Shown: positions 47,401 through 59,820 of the stretch, in pieces | Position numbering within the stretch: the first letter of the stretch is position 1 | Layout: every line of letters begins with the position of its first letter | Source: Mortierella alpina | Lineage: Eukaryota > Mortierellomycota > Mortierellomycetes > Mortierellales > Mortierellaceae | Reading direction: 5' to 3' | Length of the DNA: 64,000 bases | Assembly: GCA_029449245.1 (NCBI GenBank) | Contig: JANATF010000003.1 | Location: forward strand, 558,001 to 622,000 | Notes under the pieces: generated by a model | Told to the model about the DNA's origin: nothing | What the model saw: the letters and a program-made list of their open reading frames with translations, nothing else | Database searches by the model: none | Program-made: the position numbers and the translations under genes

Positions 47401-47898
47401 AGAATCGAGAGATCTCCTTTGAGACTGACGCAAAGAGTCTAGTGATTTCCGTGCCTTGAGCATGGAGGCGCGGGCCTGATGTGAAGCGTTCGTCTCCCCT
47501 TGATGGTGGTCGTCCAGAAGCTTTGCGAGACTGTCCTCCATCTCTGCCGCCTGATGTAGGTGTAATGCGCTCACTGACGAGGACGCGCCGGCAGCCTGGG
47601 AAGTCGAAGTGGCGGCTGCTCGCCTGCTGAGAAAAGTGGGCACTTTGAACACAAGTGGTCCTGCTGGCGAGGGGCTGTGGTGTCCTTGATCGCCGTCAGA
47701 GTCGTCGTGCTCGGCACTGTAGAAGATGGACTGTTCCTGGCGCTTGGATTGATGGGTGCTGGGGCTCTTGAGCGGCGTGGTGGATGATGGTGCGAACGAT
47801 GGAAGCGAGGAGCGAGAGTGCCTTGGGGGGAACATGTCGCGGTGCTTGCGCAGACTGGGCGACTCGATGATGCTGCTCTGACGCGAGGGCGAGTCCAT
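44444..47898 (-). CDS. TPX2-family microtubule-associated spindle protein
   Basis: Five exons from 47898 down: 46276-47898, 46112-46176, 45950-46028, 45241-45861 and 44444-45124, all in phase, giving 1022 residues. The first half is Ser/Arg-rich and disordered. TPX2-type motifs follow: PFNFSERLDRLQKRH in exon 1, then GVPKITKQPLTVPKSPVF. The core is near residue 700 (EPFSFVTDARGERYQEQF, FKALPLPEYPDMFVPKKSTK, LQTDRRAEEREVYE). The last exon has LRKRLVPHPTPIRDYPRIEI and STRPLTIPHSPNIGEKRKR. The family binds and nucleates spindle microtubules and can activate Aurora kinase. In fungi the kinase-activating part is often not evident, and I do not see it clearly here. The tail has His-rich and polyQ runs (CTG-type repeat at 44637-44675). 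Its start lies 140 bp from the next gene's stop. Confidence 0.83.
44637..44675. repeat. Trinucleotide run encoding polyQ in the TPX2 gene
   Basis: A (TGCTGT/TGCTGC)n-like run on the plus strand reads as a Gln-rich stretch on the coding strand. Confidence 0.7.
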
Positions 47899-48038
47899 GA
47901 TGGCAGGCTGGGCAAACAGGCGACGGGTACCAGGAAAAGAAAACGCGTCAAACCTCGTTTATTGTGTTTTGCTTTGTTGGCGCGTGTGGCTGCTGCAAAC
48001 CCAAATTCTATTGTATTTCATAACTTCATATTGCATTT

Positions 48039-50710
48039 TTACAAGTACTGGTCCTCGCGCTCCTTGAACAGCTCCAGGACCTGTGGTATCGTCATCTCGC
48101 CTAGTCTCTCACCTTCCCTCGTCCGTACATTCACCGTGCCCCGCTCCTTCTCCTTCTCACCAATCACCAGAATAAAGTTGTACTGCGATACTTGCGCGTC
48201 CCGGACCATCTTATTCAGCGTGCCTCCAGACTGGTCCATATCCACAAAGTAGTGCTTATCATCCATCCCTACCACCACATCCTCCTCGCCTGCCTTTCTG
48301 TCCTCTGTTCGCAAAGGACTACGTCCTGCCTTCGCAAGAGTCTCCTTGACGTGGTGAGCATACTCTGTCAATGATCCTTTGGTCTTGCCGCTCTCTTCAC
48401 CCTCAACAGTAGCAGAGCCGCCCTCCATGCCTGCCTTGCCTCCAAAGACCGGAACAACCATAGCTTGGCGGGGTGACATCCAGAATGGCCAGCGCCCTCC
48501 CGTATGCTCGATTAGAATCGCCATCATCCGTTCTACACTGCCCAGAACCGCGCGATGAACAATCACGGGGTTCTGCTTTTCACCATTTTGATCATAAAAC
48601 TGCAAGCCGAACCGCTGAGGCAGCTGGAAATCCAGCTGAATAGTTGCGGTCTGATGCCTACGACCCAAAGCATCCCGAACCAGGATATCAATCTTGGGCC
48701 CGTAAAAGGCACCATCGCCTTCATTAAGTGTCCACTCCCGTCCAGACTGGTTCAGCGCCTGTCGAAGAGCATCCTCCGCCTGATCCCACTCCTGAGGCGA
48801 GCCGATCAAGTTGGACAAGGGGCGGGTCGAAAGAGCAAGCTCATAAGAAGGAAAGCGGAAGGTCCTGTAAACGGTATCGACAAAGGAGAGTGTTGATCGA
48901 ATCTCCTCAAAGATTTGATCCCGGGTGCAGAAAATGTGGGCATCGTCCTGATGGAAGCGGCGAACACGGGTTAGTCCAGAGAGTGATCCGGTCGCCTCAT
49001 TGCTGTTTAACCAAGAAAAATGTCAGTCCAATCGTCCGGTGCAAAATCACGCACCGCATTTGCTAAAGATCCAAGCCATTCTACTCACCGATGAAGGGCG
49101 CTAAAGTCCGCATAGCGAATAGGTAGGTCCTTGTAAGATCGAGTCGACATGTCAAAGATCAGACAGTGCCCCGGACAATTCATGGGTTTCAGTCCAAAGA
49201 CCTCGTCATGACCCTCGCTCAAAGCCCCCGCCAAAGTCTTGCCGTCCTTGTTCTCATCGTCATGGCCTTCGTGGTGATGATGGCCACAGCCTCGCTGGAC
49301 TTGAAACATATCATCCTTGTAGTTTTGCCAGTGTCCCGATGTTTCCCAGAGCTCTTTCTTGTACATCAAGGGTGTCATGACCTCCTCGAATCCATATTTG
49401 CGATACTGCTGCCTCATAAAGCGCATCAGTCGTTCGACGATCCTGGTTCCATGAGGCAACATGAATGCAGATCCTGGGCTGGTTTGATGGACCGCGAACA
49501 ATCCCTGACTCTTGCCAATCACGCGATGGTCCCGCTTTTCGGCCTCGTTCTTTTGATGATGCCACTGCTTCAGTTCCTTGGCAGAAGGGAACGCAATTCC
49601 GTACATCCTGGTCAGCGCCTGTGGTGATTTTGGATCCCTATCCAGCTCTGGCATGAAATATGCATTCGAGGTCCTCAGGATTTCCATGGCTTGCAACTGT
49701 CCAGTGTGCTGTACATGTGGTCCACGACAAAGATCCACGAATGGTCCGCATTTGTAGAGTGTGATTTCGCTATCCTTTGGGATGTTGCCAATAAAGTGCT
49801 GCTTGAACTTGTTTTCAGGAAACAGGTCATATGCAAACTCTTGCGAGACCGAAAGTCGCTCAAATGGCAATCGTTGTGACACAAATTGGTGCATGATGCG
49901 TTGGATGTCTGCAATCTCCTCCTTGGAGAATTGATAGGAAGGGTGGTTTTGCTGGAGGAGGTCTGCCACCGAAACAGAAGGGTCGTGGTCCTGTTTTGCT
50001 AATAAAAATTCGTAAAAGAATCCGCCTTGCTTGATCGCAGGTCCATCGCAGAGCAAAAGTCGAGACCCATATTTGGCCTCCAGCGACATGCCGAGCACAT
50101 GAGCCGAGGAGTGCCAAAACAAGTTGGTGAGCCGGTCATTGTTCTCCTGAAAGGGCACAAGTTCCAGCTGGCAAGACTGCTCCAGAGGTCTGCTCATGTC
50201 CCAGTATGTTTTGCCATTGAGCTGAGCGATCAGGGTGGTCTTGGCAAGCTTGCCAGAGATGCCTACCAAGTACACATTGTGCATGCTTGTATGAGTATAG
50301 GTCTCTATTGCTACTCACACATTCCAGATCCGGTCCCGTCCCAACATGCCCTACCTTGAGCGATCTCCAGCGGCGTCGTGGCTCCGGCTGCTCCGATTTT
50401 CTTGGTGCCATCCGGGAGCAAAATGTCTATTGAAGATCGTGGTTCACGTCCAGTCTTTTGAGATTGTTCCAGCTGCCTAGTTTTCTCCTTGACAAAAGAC
50501 TGAGCGCGCCTCTCAAATGCGGTCGATACTAATAGGCATGGTTCCAATACCGGGTACGAAGCGTTAACAAAGTTGCCCTAGCGACAACTTAGTGGCATTC
50601 ATGGAGCGAATCGCAATACCTAGTCTGCGTGGCCCTAATGGGCTTCCATTGAATTGCAGTGCAGTCGAGACATGCTTGGGTCTGACGTGTCTCCAATGTG
50701 TCGAAAGCAT
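48039..50710 (-). CDS. Threonyl-tRNA synthetase
   Basis: Four exons from 50710 down: 50620-50710, 50355-50528, 49089-50262 and 48039-49002, giving 800 residues. The N-terminus (MLSTHWRHVRPKHVSTALQF) is basic and could be a mitochondrial presequence; an upstream exon is not excluded. A TGS domain (SSIDILLPDGTKKIGAAGAT, LNGKTYWDMSRPLE) is followed by the editing-domain motif HSSAHVLG. The class II core has GLKPMNCPGHC and the motif-2 region LSGLTRVRRFHQDDAHIFC. The C-terminus is the anticodon-binding domain. It attaches threonine to tRNA-Thr. There is a His/Asp-rich insert just before GLKPMNCPGHC. Full domain content points to the cytosolic-type enzyme; one gene serving both compartments is an inference from the N-terminus. 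Confidence 0.9.
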
Positions 50711-51572
50711 TGCGAGTCTGCCGGGGTATGGTGAGGCGGTCAAAGGTCGGAGCAAAAGCCGAGCAGGTTGCACCAATGTCCCTGTTTATTTGTTCAAAAT
50801 CAAAGTCACTCTGCGACGATTTTTGGGCTACAGCCCTTCAATGAGTCCCTCCGCTGTCTCAGGACCCGTGGATACTGCCAGCTGCGTTGTTTCTTCACCA
50901 ATAGAGGTATCAAGGGGAGAAAATGGACGGGGAGGGACGGCGGTCATGGCGGAAAAGCCTACCTACCTGCGCTTTTTGTCCTCCTCACCTCGTTTACTCA
51001 CCTTTCCGCACCAGGGCTGATCAATCTCACGACTTCAAAGCCTGTCCAGAAAAAAAAGAGTCGCGCAACATACTCTACCCAGCATTATACTTTACCACAA
51101 GCATGGCAGTTGCAAGCATGGCAGTTGCAAGCATAGATGGACTACCAAAACAGAGAATGAACCTCACCATGTGTCGCTTTTATCTGCATCATTACCATTT
51201 CTCTTCGCTCATAGGGCGCGCGCGAATATCAGCCGTGATGATAAAAAGAGTGCCATCAAGAGAATAAGAGAATGGGGTACAAGGTCAGCAGCCCTTTGCA
51301 ACGCGCATTATAAACAGCATCATGGATATCCTTTCTTCATTTTTTCCGCAAAAGCGTTTGTGATTTTGTCTCATCGATCGAAGAAAAAAAATATACTTGC
51401 GCTGAAAGGAAGCGCAAGCATCTTGTCCGATGCGTCTTGGGGGTAACAAATGCCGGACCAGAGAGAGAGAGAGAGAGATTGTCGGTATCCAAGAGGGTAG
51501 AAAGTTTGTCGTCGTCGTCTCCCTCCTAGAGTCGAATAATATGTAGATATCAGTAGTTGGGAAACGCTTGCT
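50711..51572. other. Intergenic between threonyl-tRNA synthetase and U1-70K
   Basis: No gene seen. A 15-bp direct duplication (GCATGGCAGTTGCAA twice) lies at about 51100-51130 and a (GA)n microsatellite at 51461-51478, in the U1-70K 3' UTR. Confidence 0.45.
51461..51478. repeat. (GA)n microsatellite
   Basis: Nine GA units in the 3' flank of the U1-70K gene. Confidence 0.85.
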
Positions 51573-53036
51573 TTAGTCGCGGTAACCTCTTGCGTGGTCG
51601 CCATAGCCTCTACTTGCAGCACCGCCGGGACTTCTAGATCGACTCCTGCTCTTCCTTCTCTTGCTGTCACGCTCGTATGGCCGGTCACTGTATCCGCCGC
51701 GAGTGCGGTCTCCATATCCTTCATGACGACGTCCGTTGCTACCGCGATCTCTATCACCACCACGCCCATCCCGACTATCACCTCCGTAGCGGGTGCTGCT
51801 GCTGTGGCCACCATAACCACGATCCCCACCTCCACGAGACCGATCACGGTCATTCCGACTGCCGTTGTCTCTTCCTGATGATGTCTGGTTTTCGTGTGGT
51901 GCTCCAATGCGTGTGCCTCCCAATCCTCCGCCTTTTGCAAATGAAAGATGGTCTATGGCGTTAGCTCTATAGTCAAAGACACGTTTCATATCGGTTATAT
52001 CTACATGGCAGACCTCCCTTACCCAGTCGTTTTGGTCTCCATCCTTTCACTGTCCTGCCTCTCTCGACATCAACAACGATTCGTCGGCCCAAAATCTTGA
52101 TGCCATCCGCATCCTTGTAGGCCGCTTTCATGTCCTTCTCGCGCTCGAATTCGATAAATGCGTATCCTCTGGGCTTTCCCTCCTCATCCTTGACAACCCG
52201 AATCTAATCGTTTTGAAGATATGTTTGTTAATACGTGCATAGTATGGATAACGCTTTAGTGTTACACCTGCAAAGTACCCGAGTGACCCGAGTGACTTAC
52301 ATTCTCGATGGGACCATACATGGTAAATTCGCGTCTCAAGTCCTTTTCTGTGCATTCGTAGCTCTATCGTGACATCAAAGGGCAATGGTAAGAAAGACAG
52401 CAATGCGTACGGCTGAACAGATTAATGCTTGCTGGGTGAAATTTTCTTTCACTGTGTCCATAAACATACAAGGCGAGAGATGTGCAACGTCTTGTAAGGG
52501 TCTCCTACGACCTTCTCATCTTTCTTAGGGTCCCCTAAAGAATCGAGATGCACAAATGTGTCAGAAAAGATGCAGCTCATATCGAATGCATCGCAAATTG
52601 ATTTCAACTTGTGCGTTGTCCATACACGTTTCCAGTCCGGTCTTGAGTGCTTCATCGGCCTTCCGCTGCCGTTCCTCAAGCTTTCCATGGGTGAAAAGGA
52701 GAGAAGCAAAAGTACTGCGGTTAGAACTTCAGGCACTTCTTGCATAATGCATGTGAGCTGTAGAGCTTGATCTGCTTCGAGAAAACAAAATACCTTTTGC
52801 TTTTTCCTTTCGGCGATGCTTAGGGTGGGGACATAATCCGTGTCATGATTCTTGCACATATCCAGGTATTGCGAAACAGGGGTCAGCAGCGACTCATGAC
52901 CCTTGGCGGGGTCGCGATCCAAAGGTTTGACGAAGTTGAGAGGGGGGCGAGGAGCAAAAAGTCGAAGAAGGTGGGGTGGTAACGCGGCTGTACCAACACG
53001 CCCACCATTGTCATCGTTTGGCTGGCGGCGATTCAT
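51573..53036 (-). CDS. U1 snRNP 70 kDa protein (U1-70K/Snp1)
   Basis: Six exons from 53036 down: 52794-53036, 52626-52680, 52470-52534, 52301-52363, 52023-52203 and 51573-51931, giving 321 residues. The N-terminal block [20 protein letters not shown] is the conserved start of U1-70K. A charged helix ([20 protein letters not shown]) leads to [18 protein letters not shown] and the RRM, with RNP2 HISRL (near 117-121) and RNP1 RGYAFIEF (154-161). The RRM is followed by [19 protein letters not shown] and an Arg/Gly/Ser-rich tail with an RSRSRSRS run. It binds U1 snRNA stem-loop I and helps recognise 5' splice sites. The two short exons of 55 and 65 nt are confirmed because they restore the conserved TWDP junction. 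Confidence 0.92.
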
Positions 53037-53396
53037 CGTTTGGCTGTGTTAGATTGACGAACGGGGGTTTCGGCGAGATCTGATTTTCCGATGGTCGTAA
53101 TCCAGACAACGTGGGTGGGATTGGGTAGGCCAAAAAACAGAGCGAGTTGGAGCAGTGTTCCTGTAGTCCAGTTCCTCGTATCGGGTGGGGTGATGGCTCG
53201 TTCGTTCTTGGTGCTGCGAACAGAGTGAATGGGAGTTTCTGGTGAAGATTGATTCATGTAGATCGGTTTGACAGGAAACACCCTCTCATTCTACGCATAC
53301 GTCACTTGAATCGAATTCAAATTGCACAGCAGTTTTTGGGCTCACCACGCGGAGTACATGTTCTGTAGAGGCATGGCAGACAGTTTATATCGTCGT
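53037..53396. other. Intergenic between U1-70K and ABC transporter
   Basis: 360 bp containing the U1-70K leader and promoter and the transporter 3' UTR. The ORF at 53033-53281 (minus) has no protein-like features. Confidence 0.5.
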
Positions 53397-56300
53397 CTAA
53401 TGTCTACGGACTTCACCAGCCTGCTCAGCAAGGCTATAAAACAGCCCTTGCTTCTGCTTCAGCAGCGCCTTGGGTGTGTCATACTCCTCCACGCGTCCCT
53501 TCTCCAACACCAAGATCTTGTCCGAGTCCATCACCGTCTTCAACCGATGCGCAATCGTCAATATCGATCGGTCCTTAAACTCTTGACGGATCGTCTTTTG
53601 GATCAACTCGTCCGTCTCCACATCCACAGCCGCCGTCGCCTCATCCAGAATCAAAATCTTGGTCTTGCGCAACAGTGCACGCGCCAAACAGATCAACGAC
53701 CGTTGCCCCACCGAGAAATTCTCCCCGCCCTGTGAAACCTCGAAGGACAGTCCACCAGGCAAGGACGCGATATGGTCCTTCAGATGAGCGCGCTCCAGCG
53801 CAAGCCAGAGCTCTGCATCTTGCATCTCATCGAACGGATCCAAGTTATCGCGGATCGTCCCCGCAAACAGAGTCGGGTCCTGAGGAATGATGGCCAGATG
53901 CTTGCGAAGGTCACGAAGCCCCAACGTCGAAATGTCGATCCCGTCAATCTCGATCGACCCACCACCTACATGACGCGAGGACGAGACAGAATCAAGTGGG
54001 CCGTCCGGTATGTTCTTCTTCAGCATCAGTGCGTGTCTGCGATCCTTGGTCGCCCCCTCTTGCTCGCTGGCCTGTGCCCAGTAACTGTCTGCGGCCTCAA
54101 CGATCCGGAACAGCGCCAAGGTCAGCGACGACTTCCCTGCACCAGTGCGTCCGACAATCCCCACCTTCTCGGCCGGTTTGACCTCGAACGACACATTCTT
54201 GAGAACCAGGTCCATCCCCTCGCGGTACCGCGTAGAGTAGTTCTTGAAGACGATGTGTCCCTTATCAGGCCAGGCTGCAGGAACCTGCACACCCGTGACG
54301 AGGGGTGCCTCCGTGTTCTTGACAGTGTATTCGTGCACGCGCTCCACAGAGACAAGGTTGCCCTGGAAGAGACAGAAGAGTCGCAGGAACCAAATCACAT
54401 AATCGACGAGCATGAGTGTGAAACTCAGAGACAGCCCTACCATACTTGAACTGAGGGTTCCTTTGTTCAAGACTGAGAGCGTGGCCGAGACAAGAACAGT
54501 GAATGCAGTCATGGCTTCCAGGCGAACATTTAACCAGCGATTGGTCATGGCCCAGGCGTAGTTTGCGTTCGCAAACTGATCGATGCGACGGGCGTTTTCG
54601 TGAATGAATCGGTCCTGCAGGTGCATGGCTCTGATGGAGGAGGCACCATAGAGGGACTCTGAGAATTGCTGGTAGATGGGGGACTTGGTGATGCCCTCTA
54701 GACGCTTCAGGATCGATGAGGTCCGGATAAAGTACGTTTGTAGAGTCCAGTACAGTAATGCCAGCGGTGGCAATATGAGAATGAACACGGGCGTCGCGAT
54801 CGAGACGATGATCAGATTGCCGATAAGATTAAAGCCGCAGACCAGTACATTGAAGAATCCCTGTGGAACTTCCTCATCAACCGCGGCAATGTCTGACGAG
54901 AACCTGTTCAGAATACGGCCTTGACTATGAGGTCGGCAAAAAGAACAAAATAAAATGATAAGAATTGTTAGCCGCGGGGTTTTTTGTATATGGATCTTAG
55001 CCAGACTGTTGTCTCTTCAAAACCACTTACGGTGTAGCGTCAAAAAAGGACATGGGCAGCCTCACTAGTCTCTCGAGAGCGTCATCGTGCAAAACCATAG
55101 ATGCTCGCAGACATGCCTTCACTCTGAGGACAATGTTCAGGCTTACGTCCACCAACATGAAGGCCAGCACCAGACACGCGTACACCCCAAGGAAAAAGAA
55201 CACTGTCTTCTCGGTTGTATCAAATACCTCGCTCCAGTGCCCAAGCCAAATCGGGATGGTGAGTTGAACGCCTTGCCAGACGACTAGCAACGAAAACGAG
55301 AGCACTGTAAAGTCGTATGACCTAGGAAAACAATCATTGTCAGCATTATTCCAGTAGAAATGAAAAAAGCACACAAAGATTGGTAGAAGAGACTTACATC
55401 GCCTTGCAGTAGACCTTGAACACCTCCCATCGAACCGTGCCGTTCTGCAGCTCTTCCTCCTCGATCAAACCTCCGCCACCCTTTGAGTTATCCTTCGCCT
55501 CCTCAATATCTACAACACTATCACTCTCAGTGGCGTCATCTGACAACGAGGCGGTCGTTGATGCCGAAGAAGACTTGAGCTCGGCGGATCTGGTAGAAGT
55601 TTCCGCGTCCTTTGGGCCTAAAAGCGTCCGCTTGGTCTTGCGTACATTAAGGATGCTCTTCTTGCTCTTGTGGACCACCGAAAAATCCTTGATGAGCTGG
55701 TGGAATGCCTTCTTGGCCTTCATAAGCACATCATAAGGTCCAGCCTCCGTGATTCTGCCATCCTTGATCACGACGATATGGTCCACGTACTCCAAATGAT
55801 GGACTCCATGCGTTACCAAAACCCTGGTCTTGTTGTTCAACAACCCACTGGGTCCGATTAGATGCTGCCATAAATGATGATCCACGTGCGCATCCACAGC
55901 GCTCAGAGGGTCATCCAGAAGATAGACGTCGGCATCCTGATACGCAGCACGGGCAAGGGAGATGCGCTGCTTCTGTCCTCCGGACATGTTGATACCGCGC
56001 TCTCCAATCTCCGTCTCGGATCCATTCGCAAATATCTCGAGATCCGGAAGCAATCCGGATGCAAACAAGATGCGATCGTACTTTTCCTGATCAAACGGTT
56101 TGCCAAAGATGATGTTGTCGCGGAGCGTGGCATTGACAATCCAAGCTTGCTGGGGCACATACGCAATCGAGCCAAATGTCTTGACCGATCCTGAGCGCTT
56201 GTACATCTCTCCGATCATGGCGCTCAAGAGCGAGGTCTTTCCTTGACCCACTCGGCCAACGACCGCCGTCAAACTCGCGCGTTCGATCGACAAGTTGATG

Positions 56301-58598
56301 TCCATCAAAGTTGGCCGCAAAATCCTCGAGGGGCTTCCAGACAAGAGCGCAGTGGTCTCGCTGACGAGTCCACTGTCTGTCAATAAATCATTATCCTGTA
56401 AAGACGCCGTTGGTACTTCTGGATCCCAGGCCAGTGTGGCGCCGGTAAGTTGGATGACAGGTATGCTAGTATCGCTGGGCAGATGCGGAATGTGCAGCAA
56501 GGCAGATCCATCCAACTCTTCCTTTAGCAAAAACGCTTGGATCCGACGAATGGCTACTCTGATAGCGATCGTAGACTCGAACACAAACGACATCTCGGCC
56601 AGGGGTCGGTTGATGAGAGAAAAGAGTGTGATACTGACAAAGATGATCTGAGAATTGATCTCTCCCGGCGTGAGTCCAGGGCCGCCAAACATGGAATAGA
56701 CAGTGAAGCTGACGAACGCCATCATCAATGGCAGACAAGAGAACGCAATGTTGAGGAACGCATCAATAAAGCCAGTCTTTCGCAGCAGCGAGACCTCCTT
56801 GCTTCGGTACGTGTTCACCTTTTTCTGGAAGGCTTCAATGTAAGAGTAAAGCTTGATGATCTTGATGTTGGCTAGAATCTCGGTCATCAGTCGCACACGT
56901 TTGTCTTGCGCCTCCATCTTGGCTTCCTTGACGTTGTCCATGACTCCTCCGACCCAGGCTTGGAGAGGGGTGATGATAAAGATCACACTCAGGCCACAAA
57001 ACGTGGACCATCCCAGTAGTCGGTAGAGCAGACATGAAGCGATAGTGATTTCAATTGGGAGCGAGATCCATACCGGCACCCAGACAAGATTGACGTTCAG
57101 TTTCTCAGCATCGGTCGACATATGGTTGGCGATTTCGCCAGCAGTGGACGTCTTGCGTGCACCAGGGGAGAGCACCATGGCCTTGCGGTAGATCAGAGAG
57201 ATGTAGGCGGACCGAATCATGATGGCCATCTCGGCCATCCTTCCATAGAGTTGATTCAGGAACATAGAGACAGCCACGTTGACCAACAGCAGGCACAGCG
57301 CAAGGGCAATTCCAGCCTCGCGTGAACTCTTGGGGTCGCTCGGGTCGTTCGGAAGGTCGATGTGGATCAAGATCTGCTGTAAAAGCAGCGGCGACGCAAA
57401 CTGCACCACGGATTTACCGACTTGCATCGCGGTGATGAACAGGAATGACGAGAGGTAGGTCTTGAATGTCACCCACAGGAGATTGGGAGTTTTCTTGACG
57501 AATTTGGTGGTCTTTCCCTTCTTTGATGACGCATGCTGTATCTCGCGCCGCTGATTCTCAGCCTTGACCGCCCGCAAATGGGCTTCCCAGTTGTCGGCAA
57601 GCCTTTGGTATGATCCTGAGAGGGTGTTGAGCGCTACTGGCATCAGTTCCTGAACGTCTTCCAGCTTGAGTGGCCGGTGATAGCCCTTGGTGATGACGGG
57701 TTGCACAAAGTGGAAGGTGAGTCTTGAAAAGACATTGGCCTTGTCGTACGCGGTTAGCTTGCTCTCGCGGTGCATCCGTGTCCATCGGCGCGGGAAAATG
57801 TCAAAGATGAACGCTACAAGGATCGCCATGAAGTAGGTGGACATGAATCTGAGCTCTTGGGCCGCCGAGTCATCGAGAGAGCTTCGCTGGCTGCGGAGCG
57901 TGTACATCCGCGGGAGTGCCACCAGGAGCGAGTAGAGCTCAAAGAGGAGAACGGCGCCTGAGGAACGGATCTCATAGACAGCCTGAAGGCGGTTCACGTT
58001 CAACGCGAGGATCTGTTGCGGAGAGAGGGGTTGGAAGCGCAGCCGTAGCAGGATATGTTAGCGATCATACGAAAAGACTCCATTGCTCCAGTGGCTCCGG
58101 CCCCCTTCGGATCTAGACCGTGACACAAGCAACGCAAACATACCCATGCCACAACCAGCGAAATCAGACCAAATATCTCAGAGCCCACGAAGGTGCTTGA
58201 GCTAAAGAGCATGCGGTTCAGCAGCACCAGAACTGCGGCCGCTAATGCTGCTTGAGCTGGCCAGTAGAGGATCCTGACAGGCCCGAACATATGGCGGTCA
58301 CCATATCGCTTCAAATGCCGAGTGTGAAGCAAGAAGGAAATCGTGCCGAGTATCCCACTGATCCCAAAGAGAGCCGTGTCCTGAAAGCAAGGCGTGAACG
58401 AGATCTGATTCTTGGCCAGCGGTCCCTACAGTTGATGTCACAGGGAGGAGTTGGGGAGAGAGAAAGAAGGGGCAAGTCAGTTTTCCTGCTTTCGATCGAC
58501 GACCTTTTGTTATGCTGTTGCTGGCAACGTACCCAGCCGTCATGGTCGCACCATGCTGGTAAGACTGGCGGTAGCGAGGGTAGAGAAGGTGTTTGCAT
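53397..58598 (-). CDS. ABCC/MRP-type full ABC transporter
   Basis: Five exons from 58598 down: 58533-58598, 58144-58425, 55398-58012, 55031-55321 and 53397-54924, giving 1593 residues. The start (MQTPSLPSLPPVLPAWCDHDGW, then GPLAKNQISFTPCFQ) is typical of MRP proteins with an extra N-terminal membrane domain (TMD0). Membrane domain 1 precedes nucleotide-binding domain 1: Walker A GRVGQGKTSLL near 702, signature MSGGQKQRISLARA near 792, Walker B VYLLDDPLSAVD. Domain 2 has Walker A GRTGAGKSS near 1343, signature FSVGQRSLICLARAL near 1488 and LILDEATAAVD. A Ser/Thr/Glu-rich linker joins the halves. Relatives in yeast (Ycf1, Bpt1) move glutathione conjugates or metals into the vacuole. Substrate here is unknown. 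Both halves keep catalytic motifs. Confidence 0.92.
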
Positions 58599-59820
58599 GG
58601 CCAACTACCACGTTGAGACAGTCTGGTCGTTGATGCCTGCTGCAGCAAAGGAGTGCGAGTGTGGGAGTGAGGGGAGGGCGGACGAGGAAAGTATGAGGGA
58701 GAGGAGAGAGAAGAAAGTGAAGAAGGTAAGGAAGGCAGGGGAAAGAAAAAGGGCAAGGCGGTTTGGGAAAATGATGGCCAGTGTCACTTCATGTGGGACA
58801 TCGCCTCACCACCCTGCGCGTAGCTTGCCTCGGCCAGGTGTTATTCTCACACTGCCGAAAAGCAAGCCTGATCGTGCTCACCTGTGCCACTTCCTAGCCT
58901 ACCTGTGTTCCCTTCTTTTTTTTTTGTGTGTACAAGCATGGATGCAGGGGTACAATAGCACGCTTTATTCTGTATATAAACCACATCGTGGAAGCAGCAT
59001 AAACGAACAGACTGATCCAAGGTGTTCGTGCAGATAATGGACTTGGAAATGTTGCCATCCTTGGGCAGCATGTCTTACGCCTAAACGCTAGCCGTGCACG
59101 TACCATGACGAAGGACATAGCCATCAAACTTGCTGACGTGTAATATCCTAATGATAAAGAAGCGACGATCGAGCCCCCCTGCCTATTTTTTTCTCGCGTT
59201 ACCTGTAGGATCTTACATTTTCACTTTTTTCGTCGTGCTGCAGCTTACATTCGATCACATTGGCCATACAGGCATGCAGCAATGACTCTCTCTCTTTCTC
59301 TCGAGACTGTGAACGAAACGTAGCCCCCGCGATGCCTTCGTCCTATGCACTCGCAATGGAAAAAGAAAAAGTCCAAGACTGTTGCAGAAAGACTGCCTGC
59401 TTACGCACTGCTGCTTGAGATGCCCAAAGACGCCAAATTCTGAAAGTCCATGGGTGGCAGAGGTGTCACAAAAACACAAAGTTCAGGAGTAATAGTTGCA
59501 TGAACATGCGTACTTTTCAGATCGTGCATCACATCACTTGAGAATACCACCGCGAATGCGATCCATTTTGCGGAGCGATCCTCCGATTGATGGATTGCCC
59601 ACTGCCCTGCCTGAGTCTAACCAGCCATCGCCCTGAGAACGGCAGTTTCTTTGGAATGTGCAGAGGCGCTCAAGGCAACAATACGAGCTGCAGTGGTCGA
59701 AACCGACCCGAATTCCTCATATCCGAAAGATGAAGAGAAAAACGTTAGGGCAAACCGATTACATTGGAGTATGGTAATGATGATGGTAAATTGTATTAAA
59801 ATGCAGGGGTTGACAGTGCT
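58599..59820. other. Intergenic between ABC transporter and MAK16
   Basis: About 1.2 kb. The part next to the transporter is purine-rich on the plus strand (58670-58770). No tRNA or convincing ORF; those at 58847-59127 and 59255-59479 look random. Confidence 0.45.

Noticed and set aside
58252-59037. 261-residue plus-strand ORF opposite the transporter start
   Set aside because: It overlaps conserved transporter exons 1 and 2 in antisense, and its Lys/Arg/Glu-rich part is the purine-rich intergenic stretch.
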